Below are positions 1 to 5,841 of a stretch of DNA of 5,853 nucleotides, in pieces. Origin of the DNA: Ramlibacter sp. (lineage in GTDB: Bacteria; Pseudomonadota; Gammaproteobacteria; Burkholderiales; Burkholderiaceae_C); the NCBI GenBank assembly GCA_025351615.1, contig JANXVP010000018.1:1-5853 (forward strand), in the 5' to 3' direction. Numbering within the stretch: position 1 is the stretch's first letter; each line of letters starts with the position of its first letter. Both the position numbers and the translations under genes were made by a program. Below the pieces are notes generated by a model that was given only the letters and a program-made list of their open reading frames with translations, had not been told where the DNA came from and made no database searches.

Positions 1-145
1 AAGGGCAAACGGAGGGGCGCAAGCCCCCGAGAACGAGTCGGAGGCGACGCAAACCGTCGGTTTTCCTTTCCATATTTCGCATTGCGAGATATCGCGCTGT
101 GCGCCTTCTGAAAACCACGGCTTCTTCAGCGTAGCCCTAATTGCT
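1..145. other. Unassigned DNA beyond the sensor-gene break
   Basis: This stretch carries no recognisable gene. The minus-strand frame continued from the sensor gene is open but unlike the family. The other two minus frames close at once after the break (TAG at 137-139, TGA at 126-128), so a simple one- or two-base indel does not restore the sensor. The stretch holds a 21-base near-palindrome (72-92), a perfect inverted repeat AAACCG-T-CGGTTT (51-63), and GGGGC/GCCCC arms around a GCAA loop (14-27). It looks more like intergenic or regulatory DNA joined to the sensor gene by a rearrangement, or by an assembly error, than like coding sequence. The exact boundary is uncertain by about ten bases. 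Confidence 0.45.
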
Positions 146-900
146 CCGCCGGGTGCCATGGCCGGGATGTAGCTCTGGATGAGGTCGCGATTTTCAACCA
201 CGCCTTCGAATGCGCTGAACCGGTTGCGATGGACGAATTCGCTTGCGGGCCTGCCGTGGACCGCGGATTTCCAGCCGGCATTGTCTGCCTTGTCCTCGCC
301 GATCTGGCTCAATTCCGAGGAATAGACTGTCAGCCCGCGCAAGTCGTACACCTTGATCTTGAACACGGTGGTCTTGGCCATCATCGTGCGCACCGTGGAA
401 TCGACCGCCACGAAGCCCGGGAGCGCCATGATTTTCCTCCCCAGATCCGAGAAGCAAGCCTGCTGCGTCTGTTGCTGGCCGGCGGGCGCGACTGCTGTCG
501 CGATGAGGCCAGGCCCGCGGCAATGGTCCACCGAAATCGATTGCGCGTTTGCCACGAGCGGGGCGAGGCGCGATTTCCACAGGACGTTTGCGAACAGATT
601 TGTCAGCGTGACGTGGCCGGCCTGATGCACCATCAGCAGGTTGCCGCGGGCCGCCTCCTTCTGCTCTCGCGCGAGCTGCGCCTGCACCTGTCCGAAGAAC
701 GCGGTTTGTTCCTGCTGGACAACCTGGAGAAATTGCTGCTCCGCGCGCTCGAGAAGGTAGAGCGAGGCTGCAAGGACGGCAAACGCGACCAGGCTGATGA
801 TCGTGAAATAACGGGTCAGCTGAAAAGGGCCCGACCGCGACGCGCGCAGCAGCGCCATCGGTCTGGAGAGCCATGGTGTGTGCGTGGGTCGAATCTTCAT
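1..900 (-). CDS. Membrane sensor protein, N-terminal part only (3' end broken or off the window)
   Basis: Reading leftwards from ATG at 898-900, the frame stays open for 300 codons to the window edge. Residues about 31-50 (YFTIISLVAFAVLAASLYLL) form one transmembrane helix after a basic N-terminus. Residues about 52-100 are Gln/Glu/Ala-rich and probably helical. Residues about 155-250 match the periplasmic sensing domain common in beta-proteobacterial GGDEF or histidine kinase sensors: KIKVYDLRGLTVYSSEL (181-197), then QIGEDKADNAGW, a conserved HRNRFSAFE stretch (224-232) and RDLIQSYIPAMAPGG (238-252). Cys127 and Cys149 could form a disulfide. In this family, text like GVFE-YSDVT and a second transmembrane helix should follow; neither does. 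After residue 252 the frame gains three cysteines in about 20 residues and rare codons (AGG, ATA), so I take the true homology to end near position 145. The output domain (GGDEF, kinase or other) cannot be told from what remains. The start is supported by GAGG at 905-908. PurU lies 69 bases upstream in the same direction. Confidence 0.72.
   Translation of the reverse strand, partial: MKIRPTHTPWLSRPMALLRASRSGPFQLTRYFTIISLVAFAVLAASLYLLERAEQQFLQVVQQEQTAFFGQVQAQLAREQKEAARGNLLMVHQAGHVTLTNLFANVLWKSRLAPLVANAQSISVDHCRGPGLIATAVAPAGQQQTQQACFSDLGRKIMALPGFVAVDSTVRTMMAKTTVFKIKVYDLRGLTVYSSELSQIGEDKADNAGWKSAVHGRPASEFVHRNRFSAFEGVVENRDLIQSYIPAMAPGGAIRATLKKPWFSEGAQRDISQCEIWKGKPTVCVASDSFSGACAPPFAL
72..92. promoter_or_regulatory. 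Operator-like 21-base palindrome
   Basis: The arms are ATATTTCGCA (72-81) and TGCGAGATAT (83-92) around a central T. Nine of the ten base pairs match. The size and symmetry suit a dimeric helix-turn-helix regulator, and the core TTCGCA-T-TGCGA resembles sites I associate loosely with IclR-type regulators in beta-proteobacteria. That family assignment is inference from memory. No regulator gene is in the window, and the target gene would lie to the left, outside it. Confidence 0.35.
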
Positions 901-904
901 GCGA

Positions 905-908
905 CCTC
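905..908 (-). promoter_or_regulatory. Ribosome binding site of the sensor gene
   Basis: On the minus strand GAGG lies four bases before the ATG at 898-900. It supports this start over the in-frame ATG 14 codons downstream (at PMALL). Spacing is a little short but acceptable. Confidence 0.55.
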
Positions 909-969
909 ACTGCCCGGGATGGCAAGGTGCTGAGGCGAGCTGGTGCCTGTGCATCATGGTTGGCTGGGC

Positions 970-1818
970 CTACTTGAAGATCACCGTCTTGTGGCCATTG
1001 AGCAGCACCCGGTGCTCACTGTGCCACTTCACGGCGCGTGCCAGAACCTGGCTCTCCGTGTCGCGCCCCATGGCGGTCAGGTCCTCGACCGTCTTGCCGT
1101 GGTCGGCTCGCGCGACATCCTGCTCGATGATCGGGCCTTCGTCGAGCTCGGCCGTCACATAGTGCGCCGTGGCCCCGACCAGCTTCACGCCCCGGTCGTG
1201 TGCCTGGTGGTACGGCCTGGCGCCCTTGAAGCTGGGCAGGAAGCTATGGTGGATGTTGATGGCGCGGCCGGCGAGCTTGCGGCACAGGTCGTCGGAGAGG
1301 ATCTGCATGTAGCGCGCCAGCACCACCAGCTCGGCGCCTTCCGCCTCGATGATCTCCAGCTGCCTGGCTTCGCCGTGCGCCTTGGTCGCGGCAGTCACCG
1401 GGATCTGGTGGAACGGGACGTTGTAGCTGGCGGCAAGCTGGTAGAAATCGCGATGGTTGGAGATGATCGCCCTGATGTCCAGCGGCAGCAGGCCGGACTT
1501 CCAGCGGAACAGCAGGTCGTTCAGACAATGCCCCTCCTTGCTGACCAGGATGACGGTACGCATCGGCTGCGCCGTCGCGTGCAACTGCCACACCATCCGG
1601 AACGGCTCGGCGAAGAGCTTCAGCTGGGTGTCGAGGTCGTCGCGGGTGAGCTGGCCGCAGGCAAACTGCACGCGCATGAAGAACAGGCCGGTGCCGTGGT
1701 CGTTGTACTGCGCGGCTTCCTCGATGTTGCCGCCGCGTTCGAGCAAAAAGCCGGAGACTGCGTGCACGATACCCGGCCGGTCGGGGCAGGAGAGGGTGAG
1801 GACATAGGCATGGTTCAT
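970..1818 (-). CDS. purU: Formyltetrahydrofolate deformylase PurU
   Basis: PurU hydrolyses 10-formyl-tetrahydrofolate to formate and tetrahydrofolate in the cytoplasm. This balances the one-carbon folate pool and supplies formate for formate-dependent purine synthesis. The 282-residue product matches the usual family length of about 280. Residues 5-80 are an ACT regulatory domain (VLTLSCPDRPGIVHAVSGFL). Residues 85-282 are the formyltransferase-fold catalytic domain: RTVILVSKEGHCLNDLLFRW (87-106), the loop INIHHSFLPSFKGARPYHQA (187-206) with catalytic Asn188 and His190, and ELDEGPIIEQD (224-234) with catalytic Asp226. All three members of the Asn-His-Asp triad are intact. I chose ATG at 1816-1818 because the ACT domain begins right after it. 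The longer frame uses a TTG at 1872 and would add 18 residues unlike the family. No good ribosome binding site precedes the ATG; only TAGG lies very close to it. It is divergent from the aminotransferase gene, and the sensor gene follows 69 bases downstream. Confidence 0.95.
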   Translation of the reverse strand: MNHAYVLTLSCPDRPGIVHAVSGFLLERGGNIEEAAQYNDHGTGLFFMRVQFACGQLTRDDLDTQLKLFAEPFRMVWQLHATAQPMRTVILVSKEGHCLNDLLFRWKSGLLPLDIRAIISNHRDFYQLAASYNVPFHQIPVTAATKAHGEARQLEIIEAEGAELVVLARYMQILSDDLCRKLAGRAINIHHSFLPSFKGARPYHQAHDRGVKLVGATAHYVTAELDEGPIIEQDVARADHGKTVEDLTAMGRDTESQVLARAVKWHSEHRVLLNGHKTVIFK

Positions 1819-1840
1819 ACCTAGTGAATTGTCGCAGGGC

Positions 1841-1867
1841 TTGCGCCAGCGGGCTGCTCGCAATTTT
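1841..1867 (+). terminator. Possible weak hairpin with short T run in the divergent region
   Basis: TTGCG (1841-1845) pairs with CGCAA (1859-1863), and CAG (1847-1849) pairs with CTG (1854-1856) inside it, separated by a small internal loop. TTTT follows at 1864-1867. It resembles a small intrinsic terminator or attenuator on the plus strand ahead of the aminotransferase gene. The stem is weak and the T run short, so it may be chance. Confidence 0.2.
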
Positions 1868-1914
1868 CCCAAGCACGCGCGGCAGTGACAAAATAGCTTT
1901 TTGCCCGTTCGACT

Positions 1915-1918
1915 GGAG
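1915..1918 (+). promoter_or_regulatory. Ribosome binding site of the aminotransferase gene
   Basis: GGAG ends seven bases before the ATG at 1926, which is ideal spacing. It fixes the start at MAYNDFN and rules out the upstream GTG at 1824 that the open frame would allow. Confidence 0.8.
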
Positions 1919-1925
1919 ACTCGCC

Positions 1926-3260
1926 ATGGCCTACAACGACTTCAACATGGACAACCACTGGTTGCCCTTCACACCGAACCGCAGCTTTCGCAAGAACCCG
2001 CGCATCTTCGTGGCTGCGGACGGCATGGAGTTCACCACCCACGACGGCAACAAGGTCGTCGACGGCATCTCCAGCCTGTGGTGCGTCGGTGCCGGCCACA
2101 ACCGCAAACCCATCAACGAGGCGATCAAGAAGCAGCTCGACACGCTGGACTACGCCACGGCTTTCCAGGCGTCCAACGACAAGGCCTTCAAGGCGGCCGA
2201 AATGATCGCTGGCATGGCGCCGGGCGACCTGAACAAGGTGTTGTTCTGCAACTCGGGCTCGGAAGCTGCCGACACTTCGCTGAAAGTCGCGCTGGCCTAC
2301 CACCGCGCGCGTGGCGAAGGTCACCGCACGGTCTTCATCGGCCGCGAGAAGGGCTACCACGGCGTCGGCTTCGGCGGCATGAGCGTGGGCGGCATTCCCG
2401 CCAATCGCAAGATGTTCAGCACCTCCCTGCTTCCGCGTGTGGACCATATGCGCTTCATCCACGACCCGGTGAACAATGCCTACATCAACGGCGTGGAGCC
2501 GGTGTTCCAGGAAGACCTGCTGCTGGAACTGGAGAACCGCATCCTGCCGCTGCACGATCCGTCCAACGTGGCCGCGATCATCGTCGAGCCGGTCGCCGGC
2601 TCGGCCGGCTGGTACCTGCCCCCCAAAGGCTACCTGCAGCGCTTGCGAGAGATCTGCGACAAGCACGGCATCCTGCTGATCTTCGACGAGGTGATCACCG
2701 GTTTCGGCCGCATGGGCACCAACTTCGCAGCCGACTTCTACGGCGTCGTGCCCGACATGCTGAACTTCGCCAAGTGCGTCACCAATGGCGTGATTCCGCT
2801 GGGCGGCGTGATCTGCCGCGACAAGCTGTACGACGCGATGATGAAGACCGACGCACCAGAACACGTTGTCGAGTTCTTCCACGGCTACACGTATTCCGGC
2901 CACCCGGTGGCCTGCGCCGCCGCCACCGCGACGCTCGACCTGTTCAGGCACGACAAGCTGTTCCAGCGTGCCGGCGAAATGGGCAAGGTGCTGGGCAATG
3001 CTTTCCACAGCACCTTCAAGGGCATGCCGAATGTCGTCGGGATCCGCAGCTTGGGGTTGGCCGCCGCGGTGGAACTGGCGCCGCTTGCCGGCTCCCCGGG
3101 CAAGCGGGCTTATGACATCTTTCTGGACTGCTTCAAGAACGGTGCGCTGGTGCGACCGGCGGGCGACGTGCTGGTGATTGCGCCGCCATACATCGTGGAG
3201 AAGTCGCACATCGACACCCTGGTCAACGTGCTGGCCGATGCGATCCGCAAACACGCGTAG
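1926..3260 (+). CDS. Class III PLP-dependent aminotransferase, omega-amino acid/amine:pyruvate type
   Basis: This cytoplasmic enzyme of 444 residues is predicted to transfer an amino group from an omega-amino acid (such as beta-alanine) or an amine to pyruvate, using pyridoxal phosphate. It has the full fold type I, class III signature: Trp52 in SSLWCVGAGHNRKPI, NSGSEA (109-114) for phosphate binding, GYHG with Tyr144 stacking on the cofactor, LLIFDEVITGFGRMG (250-264) with Asp254 bonding the pyridine nitrogen, the PLP-binding Lys283 in NFAKCVTNG, and Thr322 in GYTYSGHPVAC. Arg410 in LVRPAGD sits where omega-transaminases keep the switchable arginine that binds the substrate carboxylate. That, with the N-terminal DNHWLPFTPNR start, favours the beta-alanine/amine:pyruvate branch over ornithine or GABA enzymes. 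Exact substrate is not decidable from sequence alone. Nothing is truncated. A glycosyltransferase-like gene follows after 39 bases without a visible terminator, so the two are probably cotranscribed. Confidence 0.92.
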   Translation: MAYNDFNMDNHWLPFTPNRSFRKNPRIFVAADGMEFTTHDGNKVVDGISSLWCVGAGHNRKPINEAIKKQLDTLDYATAFQASNDKAFKAAEMIAGMAPGDLNKVLFCNSGSEAADTSLKVALAYHRARGEGHRTVFIGREKGYHGVGFGGMSVGGIPANRKMFSTSLLPRVDHMRFIHDPVNNAYINGVEPVFQEDLLLELENRILPLHDPSNVAAIIVEPVAGSAGWYLPPKGYLQRLREICDKHGILLIFDEVITGFGRMGTNFAADFYGVVPDMLNFAKCVTNGVIPLGGVICRDKLYDAMMKTDAPEHVVEFFHGYTYSGHPVACAAATATLDLFRHDKLFQRAGEMGKVLGNAFHSTFKGMPNVVGIRSLGLAAAVELAPLAGSPGKRAYDIFLDCFKNGALVRPAGDVLVIAPPYIVEKSHIDTLVNVLADAIRKHA

Positions 3261-3286
3261 CGCGGCGTTCGCCCGAGTCCGATTTT

Positions 3287-3292
3287 GAGGGA
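3287..3292 (+). promoter_or_regulatory. Ribosome binding site deciding a TTG start
   Basis: GAGGGA ends seven bases before TTG at 3300. It selects that TTG as the start of the glycosyltransferase-like gene over the TTG at 3285, which overlaps this site, and the ATG at 3324, which would remove part of the first beta strand. Confidence 0.65.
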
Positions 3293-3299
3293 ACTTGAA

Positions 3300-3953
3300 T
3301 TGATCCCTGCCAAGGTCGGCGTCATGGTCCCGACCTTCAACCGGCCCGACCTGCTGCGCTCGTGCGTGCTGCAACTGGCGGCGCAGTCACGAGCGCCGGA
3401 CGTCATCTGCGTTCACCAGAACGGCCACCCGCAGTCCTACCAGTGGGCGATCGAGGACCTGCGCAGCGCGTCGCGACTGGTGTGGTTGCACACGCCGCAA
3501 AAGATCGACCAGCACCAGTGGTACGCCGTGCCCCTGCGCCACCTGCTCGGCATCGGATGCACCCATTTCTTCTGGGCCGACCATGATGATCTGTACCTGC
3601 GGGATCATGTCGCGCGCGGGCTGGACGATTTGAAGGGCCATGATTTTTCAGTGTCACGCCAGTGCGGGTTGCTGTTCACCCGGGCCGCGGATTTCCGCTA
3701 TGCGCACGAGGTTGCGTTCACGTCCCATGCGCCCGGCGGCATGTGTTCGACCATGTGCTTCAACCGCCGCTTTGCCGAACAATTGCTGGAAGACATCAGC
3801 GCCGACACCACACATCAGTACACGGACAACGTGCTTGCCCATGTCACCATGCCCCGCTTCCGCTGTCACCTGTCGGACCGGCGCACCTGCATCTACCATT
3901 CCCACGAAGGATCGGTCACCTCGCACGGGTGGCTGGACAAGGCGTTCCAGTAG
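3300..3953 (+). CDS. Small glycosyltransferase family 2-like protein (GT-A fold)
   Basis: The product is 217 residues, predicted cytoplasmic, with no signal peptide or membrane segment. Residues 5-45 (KVGVMVPTFNRPDLLRSCVL, then VICVHQNG) are the nucleotide-sugar-binding first half of a GT-A fold, with the VPTFNRPDLL motif typical of family 2 glycosyltransferases. Residues 89-100 (HFFWADHDDLYL) hold a DHDD motif (94-97) that fits the metal-binding DxD site. The C-terminal half has NRRFAEQLLEDI (155-166) and a His-rich end, CIYHSHEGSVTSHGW (197-211), which I do not recognise. Family 2 enzymes are often longer than this and many carry membrane helices, so this is a compact, single-domain member. 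Donor and acceptor are unknown. No polysaccharide, lipid A or capsule gene is nearby; its only apparent operon partner is the aminotransferase 39 bases upstream. The start is TTG. The sugar-transfer role is inferred from the fold only. Confidence 0.75.
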   Translation: MIPAKVGVMVPTFNRPDLLRSCVLQLAAQSRAPDVICVHQNGHPQSYQWAIEDLRSASRLVWLHTPQKIDQHQWYAVPLRHLLGIGCTHFFWADHDDLYLRDHVARGLDDLKGHDFSVSRQCGLLFTRAADFRYAHEVAFTSHAPGGMCSTMCFNRRFAEQLLEDISADTTHQYTDNVLAHVTMPRFRCHLSDRRTCIYHSHEGSVTSHGWLDKAFQ

Positions 3954-3986
3954 ATCGTCCGCTCGCAGGCAATTCGCGCCAAGCGC
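3954..3986. other. Short convergent gap without a clear terminator
   Basis: Two genes end facing each other across 33 bases. The only pairing seen, GCGCCA (3976-3981) with TGGCGC (4000-4005), has an 18-base loop, runs into the lipoprotein gene and has no T run on either strand, so I do not call a terminator. Confidence 0.4.
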
Positions 3987-4727
3987 TCATGGCTTCATCT
4001 GGCGCTGGAGTTGCGCGCAGTAGTCTTTTGCCTGAGGCTCGGGTGTCAGCGTCACGGAGCGCACCCGCAACTCTGCTGCCAGGTGTAGCGGTACCCCCAG
4101 CGTTTCATCGACGTGGCCTGCTCCCGCCAGAAGAACCACTGTTTTGCCCGGCGTGACCGCCTGCTCGAGAGTCTGTGCCATGGTCCGGTCACGGGCGATC
4201 TGCATCCGCGTCATCGGGCCGATTTGCGCCTCGGGCAACAGGTTGCAATGGCCCAGCCGGATCGCCTGCTGCTGGGCTTCGAGGGCCGGTCCGGAAAGAA
4301 ATGTTTCCAGCTTGCCATCATCCATGGCGGTGCGCCATTGCGCACGCGGCAGATTGGCTCCCAGCACCGGCACCCCTGCGGCCACGGCTGCCATCACGGC
4401 CGGCCCGTAGCTGCGCCAAGGCCAGCCCGAGTCATCCCAATGCAATGCCGTTTGCACGGCGGCTTCCGGGGCGTCCGGAAGCAGGCCTGCCGTGGAGGCG
4501 CCCTGGGCTGTCATTTCGAGCGCCAGCGCCGCCAGCCGTCCCCGCGCCGCCAGGGTCTGGACGACCCGCTGATGCAGTTCCTGGTGCCCGGGCGCGTCGT
4601 GCTGCTCGCCGAGCAGAAGCACGTCGATCTCCGGGGCGCCGGGGTCCCCAGGCAATCCGGGGGGCAAGGGGAGCGACGAACAACTCGCCAGCAAGAACAG
4701 TCCAATGGCGGCGAATCGCAGATGCAT
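3987..4727 (-). CDS. ChaN-family (haem-binding uptake/DUF399) lipoprotein
   Basis: The 246-residue product starts with a lipoprotein signal: a hydrophobic stretch (5-14) and the lipobox LASC, giving lipidated Cys16, then a Pro/Gly-rich linker (19-32). The mature part matches the ChaN family, related to the TIKI/erythromycin-esterase-like fold: VLLLGEQHDAPGHQELHQ (36-53) with the GEQHD signature, LALEM (68-72), SYGPAVMAAVAAGVPVLGAN (106-125), GHCNLLP (159-165), QIARDRTMA (176-184) and AGAGHVD (201-207). ChaN of Campylobacter binds haem and is linked to iron uptake; whether this member binds haem is inference, and no haem or TonB-dependent receptor gene is in the window. It is probably anchored to the outer membrane, facing the periplasm: Ser17 follows the Cys, not the Asp that would keep it in the inner membrane. 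The in-frame TAG at 4737-4739 limits the start to ATG at 4725-4727. No strong ribosome binding site is visible. It diverges from the AbrB-type gene. Confidence 0.85.
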   Translation of the reverse strand: MHLRFAAIGLFLLASCSSLPLPPGLPGDPGAPEIDVLLLGEQHDAPGHQELHQRVVQTLAARGRLAALALEMTAQGASTAGLLPDAPEAAVQTALHWDDSGWPWRSYGPAVMAAVAAGVPVLGANLPRAQWRTAMDDGKLETFLSGPALEAQQQAIRLGHCNLLPEAQIGPMTRMQIARDRTMAQTLEQAVTPGKTVVLLAGAGHVDETLGVPLHLAAELRVRSVTLTPEPQAKDYCAQLQRQMKP

Positions 4728-4773
4728 GCAACGATACTAAGCGTTCCTGCCGACCGGCGCGACGCTTGCCCTC
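4728..4773. promoter_or_regulatory. 46-base divergent gap between lipoprotein and AbrB-type genes
   Basis: Both genes start outward from this gap. It is too short to hold two separate full promoters without overlap into the coding regions, so the two transcription units probably share or interleave control sites. I see no convincing promoter box and no strong ribosome binding site on either side. Confidence 0.4.
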
Positions 4774-5841
4774 ATGACGCTGAATTCCCCCGTCCGCATT
4801 GCCGGTACGCTGGTGCTGGCCCTTGCCACTGCCGGAATTTGCACCTGGCTGCGCGCGCCGCTGCCCTGGATGATCGGGCCGCTGGTGAGCACTGCCCTTG
4901 CTTCGATGCGCGGTGCGCCGACCCAAAGCTGGAACCCGCTTCGCAACGTGGCGCAGTGGACTATCGGCACCGCCTTGGGCCTGTACTTCACGCCGCAGGT
5001 GGCGGGGCTGCTGGCCAACCTCTGGTGGATGATCTTGCTGGCGATTGGCTGGGCGCTCGTTCTGGGTTGGGCCTTCGGTACCTGGATGTACCGCGGACAG
5101 GCCGCGCGGCTGCAGGGAACCGACCACCAGAAGCGCGCCACCTGCTATTTCGCGGCTTCGATCGGCGGCGCTTCCGAGATGACGCTGCTGGCGGAACGCG
5201 AGGGTGCGCGGACCGACCTGGTGGCGGCGAGCCATAGCCTGCGGCTGCTGCTGGTCACGATCCTGGTGCCCTTTGCCTTCACCTTCAGCGGCTTGCACGG
5301 CATCGACCCGACACCCCCAGGGCCGCGGGTCGTGCAGTGGGACGGGCTGGCGCTGCTGGCGCTGGCGACTGGCGCTGGCGCCTGGCTGATGGCGCGCTCC
5401 GGCCGCGCCAATCCGTGGTTCATCGGCGCGTTGCTGGTGGCTATCGGCCTGACGATCGCCGGGTTCGACTTGTCGGCCATTCCGCAGTGGATGACGAACC
5501 TGGCGCAGCTGGTGATCGGCGTCAGCCTCGGCGTGCGATTCGAGGCGCGCTTCGTCCACACGGCGCCGGGCTGGCTGGTGTCGGTCGTGGCGGGAACTTT
5601 GGGGATGATTGCCCTGAGTGCGGGCTTTGCAGCGCTGCTGGCCTTAGGCACCGGTGTGCACCCGGCGACCATGATTCTCGGAACCTCTCCAGGTGGCATC
5701 GCCGAAATGGCGATCACCGCAAAAGTCCTTCAACTCGGCGTCCCGATGGTCACGGCCTTGCAGGTCTGCCGCCTGGTGGCCGTGTTGATGCTGGTCGGGC
5801 CGCTGTTTCGCTGGCGCTATGGCCGTGAGGCGAAACCCTGA
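4774..5841 (+). CDS. AbrB-family integral membrane protein (putative transporter)
   Basis: The 355-residue product is a polytopic inner membrane protein of the AbrB family (Pfam AbrB, often labelled 'ammonia monooxygenase' in databases), about the usual family length. It consists of two homologous halves. Repeated pairs are LPWMIGPLVS (30-39) with NPWFIGALLV (213-222), AQWTIGTALGLYF (60-72) with AQLVIGVSLGVRF (244-256), and SIGGASEMTLLAE (129-141) with SPGGIAEMAITAK (305-317), each followed by a conserved Arg in a hydrophobic helix (SLRLLLV, VCRLVAV). The GG-x-x-EM motifs in both halves are the family hallmark and are intact. Transport of a small substrate is assumed from family reports; the substrate is unknown, and there is no support here for ammonia oxidation. 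The ATG at 4774 puts the first helix (residues 9-25) at the N-terminus as in relatives; no clear Shine-Dalgarno is seen. It is divergent from the ChaN-family lipoprotein. Only 12 bases follow its stop. Confidence 0.88.
   Translation: MTLNSPVRIAGTLVLALATAGICTWLRAPLPWMIGPLVSTALASMRGAPTQSWNPLRNVAQWTIGTALGLYFTPQVAGLLANLWWMILLAIGWALVLGWAFGTWMYRGQAARLQGTDHQKRATCYFAASIGGASEMTLLAEREGARTDLVAASHSLRLLLVTILVPFAFTFSGLHGIDPTPPGPRVVQWDGLALLALATGAGAWLMARSGRANPWFIGALLVAIGLTIAGFDLSAIPQWMTNLAQLVIGVSLGVRFEARFVHTAPGWLVSVVAGTLGMIALSAGFAALLALGTGVHPATMILGTSPGGIAEMAITAKVLQLGVPMVTALQVCRLVAVLMLVGPLFRWRYGREAKP

Larger units (their letters stand above)
1819..1925. promoter_or_regulatory. Divergent promoter region between purU and the aminotransferase gene
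   Basis: Both flanking genes start from these 107 bases, so promoters for both should lie here. The region is AT-richer than its surroundings, with AT-rich patches at 1861-1867 and 1889-1902. I could not identify a convincing -35/-10 pair on either strand. The right end holds the aminotransferase ribosome binding site, and the middle holds a hairpin followed by four T. Confidence 0.55.

Noticed and set aside
229..933. 234-codon plus-strand frame opposite the sensor gene
   Set aside because: It is Arg/His/Leu-rich and without domains, whereas the minus-strand frame has a transmembrane helix and a family-like periplasmic domain.
901..969. Possible terminator or separate promoter between purU and the sensor gene
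   Set aside because: The GCACC repeats there are direct, not inverted, with no T run, and no convincing -35/-10 pair is visible, so I cannot say whether the two genes are cotranscribed.
943..1824. 293-codon plus-strand frame opposite purU
   Set aside because: It is a mirror of the PurU coding frame with no family motifs; PurU has an intact catalytic triad and ACT domain.
1821..3374. 517-codon open frame on the minus strand opposite the aminotransferase gene
   Set aside because: Its translation is His/Val/Ala/Arg-rich with no recognisable domain, as expected from the antisense of GC-rich coding sequence, while the plus-strand frame has a complete, motif-perfect enzyme.
3976..4005. Hairpin GCGCCA/TGGCGC as a bidirectional terminator for the convergent genes
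   Set aside because: The loop is 18 bases, the arms are six bases, no T run follows on either strand, and one arm lies inside the lipoprotein coding region.
5346..5397. Repeated CTGGCG-like hexamers
   Set aside because: They encode an Ala/Leu/Gly-rich transmembrane helix in the AbrB-type protein with biased GC-rich codons, so the repetition is explained by protein composition.
4113..5559. Long overlapping frames on both strands across the lipoprotein and AbrB-type genes (4113-5237 plus, 4432-5559 minus)
   Set aside because: Each crosses the divergent gap and runs antisense or out of frame to a recognisable gene; compositions are Arg/Gly/Ala-rich shadow translations.
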